The position numbers were made by a program, and so were the translations under genes. A stretch of 64,000 bases of DNA, taken from positions 1 to 64,000 of the forward strand of contig CM055506.1 of the NCBI GenBank assembly GCA_029339195.1. Direction: 5' to 3'. Numbering within the stretch: the first letter of the stretch is position 1; each line of letters begins with the position of its first letter. The notes under the pieces are model-generated. The model did no database searches. It worked only from the letters and a program-made list of their open reading frames with translations, and had not been told where the DNA came from. The stretch comes from Micractinium sp. NFX-FRZ. Taxonomy: Eukaryota > Chlorophyta > Trebouxiophyceae > Chlorellales > Chlorellaceae. Shown one piece after another: positions 33,717 to 44,857 of the stretch.

Positions 33717-34505
33717 ATGAAAAAACATCCATTTCATTTAGTGGATCCTAGCCCTTGGCCAATGTTTACAGGATTCTCAACATTTGTTTTAACTGTAGGT
33801 GCAACAATGTATATGCATTGTTACCAAGGTGGCGGGATTGTTTTAGCTTTAGGTTTACTAATGGTACTTTATTCAATGTTTGTTTGGTGGAGAGATGTTG
33901 TTCGTGAAGCAACATTTGAAGGTCATCATACTACTCCTGTGCAATTAGGTCTTCGTTACGGAATGATTTTATTTATAGTAACAGAAATTTTCTTATTTCT
34001 GGCTTTTTTTTGGGCGTTCTTCCATTCAAGTTTAGCCCCTACGGTCGAAATTGGTGCAATTTGGCCACCTAAAGGAATTGAAGTCTTAAATCCTTGGGAA
34101 ATTCCTTTCTTAAATACTGTCCTTCTTCTTTCGTCTGGAGCATCTATTACATGGGCTCATCATGCTATTTTAGCTGGAAATCGTCAACACGCCATTAATG
34201 GATTACTCATTACAATTAGTTTAGCTGTGATTTTCACAGGATTTCAAGCGTATGAATATCTGGAAGCTCCTTTTACCATTTCTGACGGTATCTATGGGTC
34301 GACATTCTATATGGCGACAGGATTACATGGTTTCCATGTTATTCTAGGAACAGTGTTTATTACTGTTTGTTTAATTCGTTTGATTAATTTTCATTTCACA
34401 AAACAACATCATTTCGGTTTCGAGGCAGCTGCTTGGTATTGGCACATGGTAGATGTTGTATGGCTTTTCCTATTTGTATGTATCTATTATTGGGGAGGTG
34501 CTTAA
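33717..34505 (+). CDS. cox3: Cytochrome c oxidase subunit 3
   Basis: Third core membrane subunit of complex IV. 262 aa with seven hydrophobic segments, full length. Family motifs are [20 protein letters not shown] at the N-terminus, [54 protein letters not shown], and [20 protein letters not shown] at the C-terminus. ATG 33717 gives [15 protein letters not shown]. Confidence 0.99.
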   Translation: MKKHPFHLVDPSPWPMFTGFSTFVLTVGATMYMHCYQGGGIVLALGLLMVLYSMFVWWRDVVREATFEGHHTTPVQLGLRYGMILFIVTEIFLFLAFFWAFFHSSLAPTVEIGAIWPPKGIEVLNPWEIPFLNTVLLLSSGASITWAHHAILAGNRQHAINGLLITISLAVIFTGFQAYEYLEAPFTISDGIYGSTFYMATGLHGFHVILGTVFITVCLIRLINFHFTKQHHFGFEAAAWYWHMVDVVWLFLFVCIYYWGGA

Positions 34506-35604
34506 TTCTAAAATTTTAACCAGAACTCGTTTCTTCTACGTTCTTTTCTTTTCTAACTAAATTGGCTAGGTAGTATTCTCCTAAAAATTTTAAAAATTAA
34601 AATTTTCACTTCCTTTTTCGTAAACGAAAAAGGACAGACCTTTATTCCTTTCTTCTTCCAATTTTTGGCAAAACCGATTGTTCAATAATCGAAACCACGA
34701 AAAAAGAAAAGCATAAAGACTCTTTTGTTGTTGTCAAGTTTAATCCAAAAAATTTCATTTTTTTGGATTAAACTTGAAACTAAATGTTTCTAGATTCATA
34801 AAAATTTAGATTATTTAAAAACAAAGTCTGGCTTCAGATAAGAACAATTCTAAAAAATTAGAAAAGGAGTTCATCTCTTTGTTAAAATTTTGTCTCTATT
34901 CAAAATTCAAAAAGTTGATGGTGGTCCTTTTTTGTTTACGAAAAAGGAAGCCAAAAATTGAAAAAATTTTAATTTTTTCAATTCAATTTTGTAATATCTT
35001 TTTTGTGAACAAAAATGGGAAAAAATAGAAGTATGTTTCTAAAAAAAATGTGTTTTTTTATAACAACGTTGTTCGGTCCCGGTTTTGTTTCATTCCCATT
35101 TTTATTTCAAAAATGGGAGGAAATGGGAAGGAATTGTAAATTCAAGAAAAAACCTTGACTGTTTAAAGAAAATGAGGACAAACCTAGTCTTAATTGTTTT
35201 TTTTCAAAAATGTTTGGGCCGAGATAAACGTTTTTCAAATTTTAAAAGAATAGCCATTTGGCTCCAAAAAGTTTTTTTTTAAAAAATTTAGTAGATCTCC
35301 AGCCAGTCCAACATTTAATTCATCTTTTTCTTGATTATAGAAACAAGAAAAACCACAGAAGAAACCTTTTCCAATTCTGTGCGAATTGTAACTAAAATAA
35401 ATGAACCGAATAATCTAGTAAACATTGACCTAAAAAAAAGACGTTTTGGGTCTTCCTTGAATCTAAAATTCAAGATTTGCCTCTCGTAAACGAACAGAAC
35501 TGCCATCTAAATTTTTTTTCTCCTTGTTTACGAAAGGGGAAGGAGAAACAAGACTTTGAAAAAAAGGGAAGAGGTGTTTAAATTAGAATCATATTAAAAA
35601 AACT
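34506..35604. repeat. cox3-nad7 spacer with cox3 3' hairpin
   Basis: A 19-bp-arm hairpin at 34734-34752 and 34759-34777 lies about 230 nt after cox3. A modules (about 34612-34633 and 34925-34946), an E palindrome (about 34953-34983) and a C stem (about 35093-35120) follow. No gene is seen. Confidence 0.65.
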
Positions 35605-36801
35605 ATGTCTATTGAAAAAGCATTAAGTCCTAAAAAAGTAAAAAATTTCACAATAAATTTTGGTCCTCAACACCCAGCAGCTCACGGTGTTTTAAGACTC
35701 GTTTTAGAAATGAACGGGGAAGTAGTACAACGAGCTGATCCACATATAGGTTTATTACATCGAGGTACTGAAAAGCTTATTGAATACAAAAACTATATTC
35801 AAGCGTTACCATATTTTGATAGATTAGACTACGTTTCTATGATGTGTCAAGAGCACGCATATTCTTTAGCAGTAGAAAATCTTTTAAACTCTCAAGTTCC
35901 ACTTCGAGCACAATATATTCGAGTTTTATTTTCTGAGATTACTCGTTTATTAAACCATCTTTTAGCGTTAACTTGTCATGCTATGGATGTCGGGGCTTTA
36001 ACACCCTTTCTCTGGGGATTTGAGGAACGCGAAAAGCTTATGGAATTTTATGAAAGAGTTTCTGGAGCGCGTATGCATGCAGCTTATGTTCGTCCAGGAG
36101 GTGTAGCTCAAGATCTTCCTCTAGGTATCAGTGAAGATATTTTTAAATTTGCACAACAATTTGCTTCACGTATTGACGAAATGGAAGAAATGCTGACAAA
36201 TAACAGAATTTGGAAGCAAAGATTAGTAGATATTGGTGTTGTGACAGCGGATCAAGCATTAGATTGGGGTTTTTCTGGAGTGATGTTACGAGCATCTGGA
36301 GTCAATTGGGATTTACGAAAAACTCAACCTTACGATGTTTATGATCAAATAAAGTTTGATGTTCCTGTGGGAACTCGTGGTGATTGTTATGACCGTTATT
36401 TAATTCGAGTTGAAGAAATGCGTCAAAGTTTACGAATTATCATGCAATGTTTAAATGAAATGCCACAAGGAATGATCAAGGTAGATGATCGAAAAATAAC
36501 TCCACCTTCTCGTAGTCAAATGAAACAATCTATGGAATCATTGATTCATCATTTTAAACTTTATACGGAAGGTTTCGTGGTTCCTGCAGGAGAAACTTAC
36601 ACTGCTGTGGAGGCACCAAAAGGTGAATTTGGCGTCTATCTTGTAAGCAACGGAACGAACCGACCTTACAGATGCAAAATCAGAGCCCCTGGCTTTGCTC
36701 ATTTACAAGGAATTGACTTTATGTCAAGAAATCATATGCTTGCTGATGTTGTTACAATTATAGGTACACAAGATATCGTTTTTGGTGAAGTAGATCGCTA
36801 A
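35605..36801 (+). CDS. nad7: NADH dehydrogenase subunit 7 (49-kDa subunit)
   Basis: Peripheral-arm subunit of complex I that helps form the quinone-binding pocket. 398 aa, full length. Motifs: [20 protein letters not shown] (the family signature), [58 protein letters not shown], and [23 protein letters not shown] 35605. No intron. A private hairpin follows the stop. Confidence 0.98.
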   Translation: MSIEKALSPKKVKNFTINFGPQHPAAHGVLRLVLEMNGEVVQRADPHIGLLHRGTEKLIEYKNYIQALPYFDRLDYVSMMCQEHAYSLAVENLLNSQVPLRAQYIRVLFSEITRLLNHLLALTCHAMDVGALTPFLWGFEEREKLMEFYERVSGARMHAAYVRPGGVAQDLPLGISEDIFKFAQQFASRIDEMEEMLTNNRIWKQRLVDIGVVTADQALDWGFSGVMLRASGVNWDLRKTQPYDVYDQIKFDVPVGTRGDCYDRYLIRVEEMRQSLRIIMQCLNEMPQGMIKVDDRKITPPSRSQMKQSMESLIHHFKLYTEGFVVPAGETYTAVEAPKGEFGVYLVSNGTNRPYRCKIRAPGFAHLQGIDFMSRNHMLADVVTIIGTQDIVFGEVDR

Positions 36802-36810
36802 AACATTTCA

Positions 36811-36853
36811 CTTTTTTGTTTCAGTAGCAATTCATGTTACTGAAACAAAAAAG
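36811..36853. terminator. nad7 3' hairpin
   Basis: Perfect 16-bp arms (36811-36826, 36838-36853), 11-nt loop, 10 nt after the nad7 stop; a candidate transcript-end element. Confidence 0.65.
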
Positions 36854-37103
36854 GAAGTCATTATTTTATATATTTTAACAAAAGTAAGCCGAATTTCAAG
36901 GAGTAACCTTCTCTTTGAGAGTTCAAATGAAATTTCTACCCGAAATTTAAATTTAAAAAATCTTATTTACAGAAAACATCATCTGTACATTGTTTGGTGG
37001 AAGTCTAAAGTGGCTTGATTTGTCTCTGGTGTTAAGGTTCTTGTTTTAAAGAAAGATGGGAATTTCAAAAAATTGGATTTGAATACTTGTTTTTAGTTTT
37101 TTT

Positions 37104-37425
37104 TTAGCTTTTAAGAAACATCAAGGAATCATTAGTTAACAGAAACAGAATTTCATCTGGTAAATGATCCGGAATTGCAAAAAATTTCACCAAAAACTTG
37201 ACTCGAGGAGTTTGATTGCGATTTATTGGAAAGAAATGTGATAAAAAGAATTGAGGAGTGAGGGGTCAAAACCGTGTCGTGGTGAATTTCATGTCCTAGA
37301 ATGGTGACTTTTTTACCACGTTTTTTGTTACTTTTTAAACCGACAAAGTCAAGACTCTCAACGGTTGCTTGGTGTTTTAAACAGAAAATTCTGTTAAAAA
37401 AAGTTATTTTTGTGATTTCTAACAC
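37104..37425 (-). pseudogene. Decayed ORF with a frameshift, unknown
   Basis: A 90-codon minus-strand frame (TTG start; contains VGLKSNKKRGKKVTILGHEI, then a stretch through HHDTVLTPHSS) ends at 37153. Around 37170 another frame continues protein-like as FFAIPDHLPDEILFLLTNDS to a TAA at 37104. Farther downstream another fragment (FFKTRTLTPETNQATLDFHQ) is open. It looks like one gene broken by frameshifts. Function unknown. Confidence 0.3.
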
Positions 37426-38103
37426 ACAATGGTATTCTAAAAGTCAACTGAAAAGTAAAAACTGGAATTTTATTTCTAGATTGTAATTTATATTTAGAAA
37501 AAGAAAACTCAAACATTTAAAACTGAAAGGAGAAACAATCATTTAATTTCTAAATTGTAATTTCTAAGAGAAAACTTTCATTTTTAAAAATCAAGGAGAG
37601 AACCCTTTCATTTTGTAAGGAGAGAATACTAGAGATTGAAAAGTGTAACACTAAGGGACTTATGTCAAGATTGAGAACAAAGAGTATTTTGATTACAAGG
37701 AGAAGTCAAATTGACGTAGAAAAAGAGTATTCACTGATTTTCCATAGTAAAGAGTAGCGACTGTTTTTTGGAGGTAACAAGTGAAAGAGCACGGTCTCAT
37801 TTCAAGTCTGTGAAAGTGTTATAGACAATTTATCACAAATAAAATAGGTAAGAAAATAAAACTAATAAAAGTAATTGACAAAGTCGAAATAACTTTATTT
37901 TTTGCATTTGCTTGCGTATCGGACATGAAAACATAGTAATTGACTTTTAAGGTGACTAGATGAGCCTCTCATTTAAATTTTTACACAATTACACAAAAAA
38001 AATCAGATCAACCATCTTTTAAAGTTAGGAACCCTTTATTTATAGTACAAAAGAAGGTTGGAGATTCTAAAATAATGTAAAACATAAAAGACAATAAAAA
38101 AAG
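37426..38103. other. Convergent spacer between nad7 and rnl
   Basis: A/T-rich with loosely repeated AAGGAGAGAA and TTTCTAAATTGTAATTTCTA phrases (37480-37700), but few of the palindromic modules found elsewhere. No gene is seen. Confidence 0.45.
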
Positions 38104-38126
38104 ACCTCTAGGGAATCCCTAGAGGT
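38104..38126. terminator. rnl 3' hairpin
   Basis: An 11-bp perfect stem with a 1-nt loop (ACCTCTAGGGA/TCCCTAGAGGT) directly at the 3' end of rnl; a likely processing or termination structure. Confidence 0.6.
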
Positions 38127-38545
38127 TTCAATGAGTTAGTACGAGTTAGCTCTCATATCACTATGAGTACACACCTCGCCTATTACGTCGTAGTCTTCGA
38201 CGACCTCAAAAACTTGTTTTGGGTTTGCTTTCCTGCTTGAGATGCTTTCAGCAGTTCTGCATTCCGAACGTAGCTACCCAGCGATGCCCTTGGCAGGACA
38301 ACTGGTACACTAGAGGTTCGTCATTCTCGGTCCTCTCGTACAAGAGAATGCCACCCTCAATTTTTACCACCCGAAAAAGATAGGATCCGTACTGTCTCAC
38401 GACGTACTAAACCCAACTCACGTACCGCTTTCATCGGCGAACAGCCGAACCCTTCGAACCTTCTTCAGCTCGAGGATGCGATGAGTCGACATCGAGGTGC
38501 CAAACGACTCCGTCGATAAGAGCTCTTGGGAGTCATCAGCCTGTT

Positions 38546-39546
38546 CAATGATGTTATCATAAAGGCTCTTTATCCTTTATTTCTTTATGTTTCCATAAAG
38601 TTCAGACTATGTCATCAACTCCGGTCTGTGAATCCAGGAATCTTACGATACATTGAGTGAAGGAGAAAATCTCCAATGATATTTATCACTTTGGTGTAAT
38701 CATGTCCTGAAATGACAATGACCCATTTGTTTTTATTAGGTCGTAACCAACACTCTAAACCATATCGAGTAGATAACCTCTGTCTTAAAATTTCAACTTG
38801 TGGTCTACGAAAACCATGAGTATTGAGAGCAAATCCTTTTCGTTGAAAATCTCGATTGTAACTTGATCTTCCACCATCATCCATGATCCAATAAGCAAAG
38901 CCTCTCGGTGTCAGAGACTTTTCAACTAAAAAGGGTTTTACATGTTTCTGACATTTTTTGCCATGAGAGTCGAGCACAAAAATGTGAGCTAACTCTCGAA
39001 AATCAGAATGAGAAATGGTCTGAAAACTCCACATTTTTCGTTTTTCATCAAAATATGGTGGTGACAAGACCCAATCATAAAATTGTTCGTGGAAATGAAA
39101 CAGATACTCACGATGCAAATGATCAAATTGGTGAAATTTTAAACGATATGTTGTGCCTCCATCTTGAGTTTGAATCGATGCGTCACCAAGAAGAAGTGTC
39201 CTTACACTTAGATCAAACAGAGTTTTTGATAAAGAGAGAGTCTTTTTATACTCGTGAAGACATTTTTTTTGATTTGCTGTTGGTTCTCCCTGTTTTTGAG
39301 AGTTGCTGGGCGCTCGTGGAGAATTTATTGGTTGACATTCCTCATTCTCTAGTCGTTGAACGTTTCTCTCTACTTTTTTTTTGTCATTCAAGAGACTTCG
39401 CTGCAAGTTGGCATAGTTTTGTCTTTGTTGATTTTGGAAACAGAAAACTTTAGCGTTCTTGCAATTCACCCAGTTTGTTTTATCTTGAGAAAACTTTCTC
39501 AAGAAACGCTGTAAACCTTCTCACGAAGGGCTAGGACTACAAGTGA
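38546..39546 (-). other. Group I intron in rnl (E. coli 2449 equivalent)
   Basis: A 1001-nt interruption between CTAGGGAT and AACAGGCTGAT of the large rRNA. The exon ends in U and the intron in G, as in group I introns. Near its 3' end lies GATGACATAGTCTGAAC, a typical P7-region sequence. It carries a LAGLIDADG ORF. The exact ends come from alignment to the conserved rRNA. Confidence 0.88.
38615..39502 (-). CDS. LAGLIDADG homing endonuclease (intron-encoded)
   Basis: Predicted DNA endonuclease that would spread its host intron to intronless rnl copies. Two degenerate LAGLIDADG helices are visible: SVRTLLLGDASIQTQ in the first half and LTPRGFAYWIMDDGGRSSYN in the second (the AYWIMDDGG form is typical of the LAGLIDADG_2 family), with PGFTDRS at the end and a TGA stop. 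The listed start is a TTG at 39502; there is no ATG before the first motif, and the frame is closed upstream by TGA. The first catalytic Asp is retained (GDAS) and the second helix has DD. Activity is uncertain. Confidence 0.85.
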   Translation of the reverse strand: MRKFSQDKTNWVNCKNAKVFCFQNQQRQNYANLQRSLLNDKKKVERNVQRLENEECQPINSPRAPSNSQKQGEPTANQKKCLHEYKKTLSLSKTLFDLSVRTLLLGDASIQTQDGGTTYRLKFHQFDHLHREYLFHFHEQFYDWVLSPPYFDEKRKMWSFQTISHSDFRELAHIFVLDSHGKKCQKHVKPFLVEKSLTPRGFAYWIMDDGGRSSYNRDFQRKGFALNTHGFRRPQVEILRQRLSTRYGLECWLRPNKNKWVIVISGHDYTKVINIIGDFLLHSMYRKIPGFTDRS

Positions 39547-40010
39547 ATCCCTAGCGTACCTTTGATCCGTTGATCGAGAGCCTTTCCACTTAGAACTCCC
39601 GGGTCACTATGGCCGACTTTCGTCTCTGCTTGACTTGTAAGTCTTACAGTCAGGCAAGCTTTTACCATTACGCTCTGCAGCTGATTTCCGCCCAGCTTGA
39701 GCTTACCTTCGCACACTTCCGTTACTCTTTAGGAAGCGACCGCCCCAGTCAAACTACCCATTTACCACTGTCCCTTTTTTTTATTCAAGAAGGTTAGAAA
39801 AATGAGAAAGAAAGGGTGGTATTTCATTGTTCATCTTTTTAGAGTTCTAAAGAGATGTCCCACCTATTCTACACATTCAAACTCTTTTTTCAATGGTAAA
39901 CTATAGTAAAGGTGCATAGGGTCTTACCGTCTACTTTCGGGAACTCCGCATCTTCACGGAGAATTCAATTTCACTGAGATCATGTTGGAGACAGCGGGGA
40001 AGTCGTGACA

Positions 40011-40067
<57 letters not shown>

Positions 40068-40164
40068 GAGTTACGGCCGCCGTTTACTGGGCCTTGCATT
40101 GAGAGCTTGTTCAAACTCCAAGAAAAGGTTCTCAGAAAAAATGAACGCACCCCTCCTGTTAAGT

Positions 40165-40196
<32 letters not shown>

Positions 40197-40212
40197 GTCG
40201 TGTTACCACTTA

Positions 40213-40245
<33 letters not shown>

Positions 40246-41485
40246 CCCCCTTTTTTGTGCCACATAGAATTGTTTTCAAACTATGTCCTCCTTTTTCCGA
40301 AGTTACGGAGGTAATTTGCCGAGTTCCTTCAACATGATTCTCTCTAGGCCTTAGTTTTTTCAACAAGTCCACCAGTGTCGGTTTAAGTACGGTGCTTTTT
40401 TCTAAATTGTGAAAATTTAGAAAACAATTGAGTTTTTTCCTGGACCATCTTTTACCGAGATTTACAAGATATCCGATAACTTGTGCGGTAAATTCTTGGC
40501 CGTCGCTCAATTTCACATCAATGAATTCTGTACATTGTACCCATCAAGAATGAGCTTTCGCTTTGCTTTTAGGGGCCGATTCACTCGACAACGAAAAACG
40601 GTCTGTCGAAAACCTAGGACTTTTGGCCATCATGATTTTCACATGATTTGTCGTTACTCATGTCAGCATTCTCACTTCTGATATCTCTACTTCATTTGAC
40701 AATGAAGCGTCGTTGACTTACAGAACGTTCTGCTACCTCTTAAATCAAACTATGTTTTTAAATTTTGATTTAAAATCGCCGCTTCGGTGAATATCTTGAG
40801 CTCCGATACATTTTAGGTGCTCCTAGACATAGACCAGTGAGCTATTACGCTTTCTTAAAAGGATGGCTGCTTCCAAGCCTACCTCCTGGTTGTCTTCGCC
40901 TAGGAACTTCCTTTACCACTCAGAAATTGCTTTAGAACCTTAGCGTTCGATCTGGGCTGTTTCCCTTTCGACTAGAGACCTTAGCGCCTCGAGTCTGCCT
41001 GCATCCAGAATAAAAAGGCATTCGGAGTTTCCCTGGGATCAGTAAGGCTTTGGGCCACCATCACCCAATGAGTGCTCTACCTCCTTTTTACTTTTGAATA
41101 CGCTCTACCTCAATAGATTTCGCAGAAAACCAGCTATTTCCAAGCTCGATTGGCTTTTCACCCCATAATCACAAGTCATCCCCATCTATTGCCACAGATG
41201 TGGGTTCGGTCCTCCAAAACGTATTATCATTTTTTCAACCTGCTCATGATTAGATCGCTTGGTTTCGGGTCAAATTTATGAAACTCTGTTTTTTCCAAAA
41301 AAGACACATCTCATGCTTTTTTCAAGCTTGCTTTCACTCCGCCTCCGTTTATGAACTTAAGCTGGCTTCATAAATTTACTCGCTGACCCATTATGCAAAA
41401 GGTACGCCGTCACTCTTAAAAAAAGCTTCGACTGCTTGTAAGCATTCAGTTTCAGGATCTTTTTCACTTCCTATTTAGGAGTCTG

Positions 41486-41520
<35 letters not shown>

Positions 41521-41985
41521 ATCAGAAGACTATATTTAGGCTTAGAGGGTGGTCCCCCTTTAGAAGATTCAAAAAAAAAATTGAACCTTCACTTCAAACA
41601 AAGATGGTTTTCGTTTTACTCAATGTTTTTCATTCTGTTTTCAAAAAAAATTTTTAAAAATTCTCCATTCTGAGTGTCTACAGGGCTATCACCTTCTTTG
41701 GCTTGTTATTCCAAACAGCTTTAACCTCAGAAAGGAGAAAAAAGAATGAGGGCCTAATCCGCTTTCGCTCACCACTACTCACGGAATCTCGGTTGATTTT
41801 TTTTTCCTCTAGTTACTTAGATGTTTCAGTTCACTAGGTAATATGTAATCAGAGAGTTTCCTAAAAGGAAATCCATAGATCTCAGGATTGACGCACCTCT
41901 CTATGGCGTTTCGTTGCGTTTAACGTCCTCTGTTATCTTCTGTCAAGGCATCCACTAAATGCTCTTTAAAAATTAAAGATATTTT

Positions 41986-42247
41986 ACCTTTGCTTATGTC
42001 AAAAAGTGAAAAAATTAGAGTTTTTAAAATTTTTGACTTTTTTTTTTTGTTTACAAATTCCTTTTTCGTTTACGAAAAAGGACCGACCGACTGACATCCT
42101 TTCTTTTTCAAAGAAAGGAAATTATCTGTTGCTGGAAAATTTAGAAATGGAACACCATTTTAGTTTTCTCGCCAGAGAAATCTTTTTTTTAGAATTAAAA
42201 GACAAATAGTAAAGGCTTTTCCTGGTAATTTAAGACGTTTTACAAAT
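41986..42247. repeat. rnl leader with A and B palindromes
   Basis: An E-like stem (about 41999-42033), an exact A palindrome (42060-42081) and a B palindrome (42098-42118) lie just upstream of rnl. Confidence 0.6.
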
Positions 42248-42270
42248 TTTACTCTATATGATATACAAAC
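42248..42270 (-). promoter_or_regulatory. Promoter-like element upstream of rnl
   Basis: On the minus strand the element reads GTTTGTATATCATATAGAG followed by TAAA, nearly identical to the third rns copy and to the one before rpl5. It lies about 265 nt upstream of the rnl 5' end on the correct strand. Confidence 0.6.
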
Positions 42271-42633
42271 AAGTTTCGTTTTTTTTTTTTTGTATTTTAA
42301 ATTTTCTATTGGAGGGAACAAACAAGCAATTTGGAGTTCCGTTTTTTGTTTTTTTTTTTTAGTTTTAAAAAGAAATTAGCAATTTATTTCTACGAAAAAA
42401 CATGTTTCTCAATTCTTTGTTGAATTAGAAATTAAAGAAAAACAAGTCCCATTTTTGTTCAAAAATGGGAAAAGAGGTCAAAAAATATATTATTATTTTT
42501 TGAATGGCACCAGAGGAAAAAGAATAAGAAAAGAAAAACTCTTTTTTTTCCAAAATTCTTTACTTGGTAGAACTAGAAAGCAAATTAGAGGAAAAACAAC
42601 AAATGTTGTTTCCATCGGTTTTCTCGAGTAGGT
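42271..42633. other. trnM-rnl spacer
   Basis: T-rich sequence with a C stem near 42447-42470 and partial similarity to the composite dispersed repeat; no gene. Confidence 0.45.
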
Positions 42634-42706
42634 TGACGGAAGATGGACTCGAACCAACGGCCTATGGATTATGATTCCACTGTTCTACCTACTGAACTAT
42701 TCCGTC
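42634..42706 (-). tRNA. trnM(cau): tRNA-Met elongator (CAU)
   Basis: Acceptor GACGGAA/TTCCGTC, D-arm GTTC..GAAC, anticodon CAT in ATCATAA, T-loop TTCGAGT, discriminator A. It lacks the initiator features seen in the gene at 61386. Confidence 0.88.
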
Positions 42707-43205
42707 ATTCTCTTGACTTTGACCACGTCTCCCAGAATTTCTAGTACATATGGTTAGAAAAGGATTCACTTGTCGAAGTTGGAAAGGTTCGGGTGTTTCA
42801 CTTTTTTGTAAAAATCAAGAGGTATTCTTTTATTCAACTATTCAAAATTGTTTGAAGAGATCTTAATGAAAGTTTTTTTTACAACTTTTTTTTTAGCGTA
42901 TTTGGTTTTTTTCCTCCATGGTTGTGATTAATAAAAATTCTATAAAAATTGGAAAACAAGAAGGAAGATGTTGAAAATTTCTTATTATTAACTTTAGTAA
43001 AAAAACAGAGGTTTTTTCTCGAAGTAATAATTCGATATTTTTTTCTCAAAAAACGAAATGCTTTTTTTTCTCTAGTGGAAATTCTGTTGAAATTTCCACT
43101 AGAGAAAAAAAAAGAGTATTTTTTAATTCAATTTAAAAAATTTTTATTTTTATAAACTTTAGCATAATATACTAAAAAAATAAATTTTTTTTAGTTCCAA
43201 TTCTC
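42707..43205. terminator. atp9-trnM spacer with large atp9 3' hairpin
   Basis: A perfect inverted repeat with 22-bp arms (43062-43083, 43091-43112) and a 7-nt loop lies about 95 nt after atp9 on its transcribed strand. The rest is featureless. Confidence 0.65.
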
Positions 43206-43457
<252 letters not shown>

Positions 43458-43484
43458 TTATCAATAGGCTAAGATTACTCTTGG

Positions 43485-43557
43485 TATCCCTTACGGGGTT
43501 CGAACCCGTGTTTTTGCCTTGAAAAAGCAATGTCCTAAACCACTAGACGAAAGGGAC
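43485..43557 (-). tRNA. trnE(uuc): tRNA-Glu (UUC)
   Basis: Acceptor GTCCCTT/AAGGGAT (first pair G-U), anticodon TTC in TTTTCAA, T-arm ACGGG TTCGAAC CCCGT, discriminator A. Confidence 0.95.
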
Positions 43558-43714
43558 TGTAGGCTCTTTTTTAGACGTTTTTTTTCTTTTTTAAAAAGAA
43601 AAAAACCAATTTTAAAACTTTGAGTTTTTAAGACTTGTTCCACAAATTTTTTTTTGAAAAAAAGAAAGGAAATAAGCTACCTTTGAATTTTCAATTTAGG
43701 GGGTAATTTTTTGA
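43558..43714. other. Divergent spacer, first part
   Basis: A/T-rich sequence between trnE (-) and the first promoter-like element; nothing else recognised. Confidence 0.4.
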
Positions 43715-43738
43715 TTTTCATATCATATAGAGAGACAA
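43715..43738 (+). promoter_or_regulatory. Promoter-like element, first of two upstream of rpl5
   Basis: TTTTCATATCATATAGAGAG (43715 on) matches the shared TATCATATAGAGA core on the plus strand, in the divergent gap before the rpl5-rpl6-rps13-rps11 block. Confidence 0.5.
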
Positions 43739-43998
43739 AAAGAATTTGTAAAAAAAAATTTTTTATTCCCAGTCACTTAGAAAGTGACAGATATTTGATG
43801 TTTTTGCTTGAAAAAAAAAAAAACTCAGATGGTGTCTTTTTTTTCTTTTTCAAAGAAAGAAAGAATTCTGTTTAAAAAAAAAACAGGTTCTCTTCCTTCT
43901 TAAATGTGTAATTCAAGAAAAAATTTCATCAAAAAAAATTTAAGTTCGCCCAGATACAAAATACAGATGTTTGTTTTTCTTTTTTTTTAATTTTTTTT

Positions 43999-44022
43999 AT
44001 TTGCATATCATATAGAGAAACA
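43999..44022 (+). promoter_or_regulatory. Promoter-like element, second upstream of rpl5
   Basis: ATTTGCATATCATATAGAGA (43999 on, continuing AACA) agrees with the rns and rnl copies over about 18 positions. It is about 840 nt before rpl5. Confidence 0.55.
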
Positions 44023-44857
44023 AAAAAATTGCCTAAAAATAAATTATTCATTTTTTTTACCAGTACGAGTAAAAAACATTACTATAAAAAACGCAATATT
44101 ATTAAGATTAAAAATTATTTATTATTTAATAAAAAGAAAAAAATTGTCAAAAAATTCTATTTTTGTAATTATTTTTTTTTAAGTTTAATAAGATAAAGCT
44201 TCAAATTGTATGTGTTTGTTCTCTACAGGAGAAAAATTCCTCATATTTCAATAAAAATTTCATTACTCTGTTTTTTGACATAAACTAAGGAAACAAAAAG
44301 CCTTTCTTTTCAGTGTCAAAAATTGAAAAAAGGTAGAATTTTTTCTGTCGGTCGGTCGGTCCTTTTTCGTAAACGAAAAAGGAATTCGTTCACAAAAAAG
44401 GAATTTATAAGCGAAAAAAGAAGTCCTTTTTTTTTCAAAGAAAGGAAAGGCAATGGAAGCAAATAAAAAGAAACCGGTTACTCACAATTGGGACTACACC
44501 ATTTGTTTGTAATTTTAATTCTCGCTGAATTAGCAAACAGAAACAAGGGTGTCCTTCCTTTGTTTTTCAAAGAAAAGACGCCAAAAATCTTAATTTTTCA
44601 AACTTTTGGCATTTGCTATCATTGAGAAAAAAATTTCTAGCTATTTCTTGTTTTTACAAAATAATTAGAATCAAAAAATTTCCGTTTCTTTGCCCTTGGC
44701 CAAGTAATTAAATCTAAAAACGAGAAGTGAAAAAAAACGTTAATTAGAGTAGTTAATTCGTTTATTTTCTAATAAACCGAGTGTCACACTTTTTTTCTAA
44801 TTTTTGTTTTCTACTTATCCTCAAAACAATAAAAAACCTTTTTAATAAAAAAATTAT
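44023..44857. repeat. rpl5 leader spacer
   Basis: GGTC repeats followed by an A palindrome (44361-44382), further A half-units and a B module form a compound block to about 44455. The remainder is A/T-rich. Confidence 0.55.

Larger units (their letters stand above)
38127..41985 (-). rRNA. rnl: Large-subunit ribosomal RNA (two exons)
   Basis: Mitochondrial 23S-like rRNA on the minus strand; ends are approximate. The 5' part has TAGTGGATGCCTTGACAGAA (near 41960). The 3' part has the peptidyl-transferase region with GGTACGCTAGGGAT then AACAGGCTGATGACTCCC, split by the intron, then GTACGTGAGTTGGGTTTAGT and the sarcin-ricin-type AGTACGAGAGGACCGAGAAT near 38320-38345. Exon 1 is about 41985-39547 and exon 2 38545-38127. 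All main domains are present in order. Confidence 0.94.

Noticed and set aside
38908..40681. Plus-strand and minus-strand ORFs within rnl and its intron (for example 38908-39453 +)
   Set aside because: They are antisense to rnl or to the LAGLIDADG gene and have no family features.
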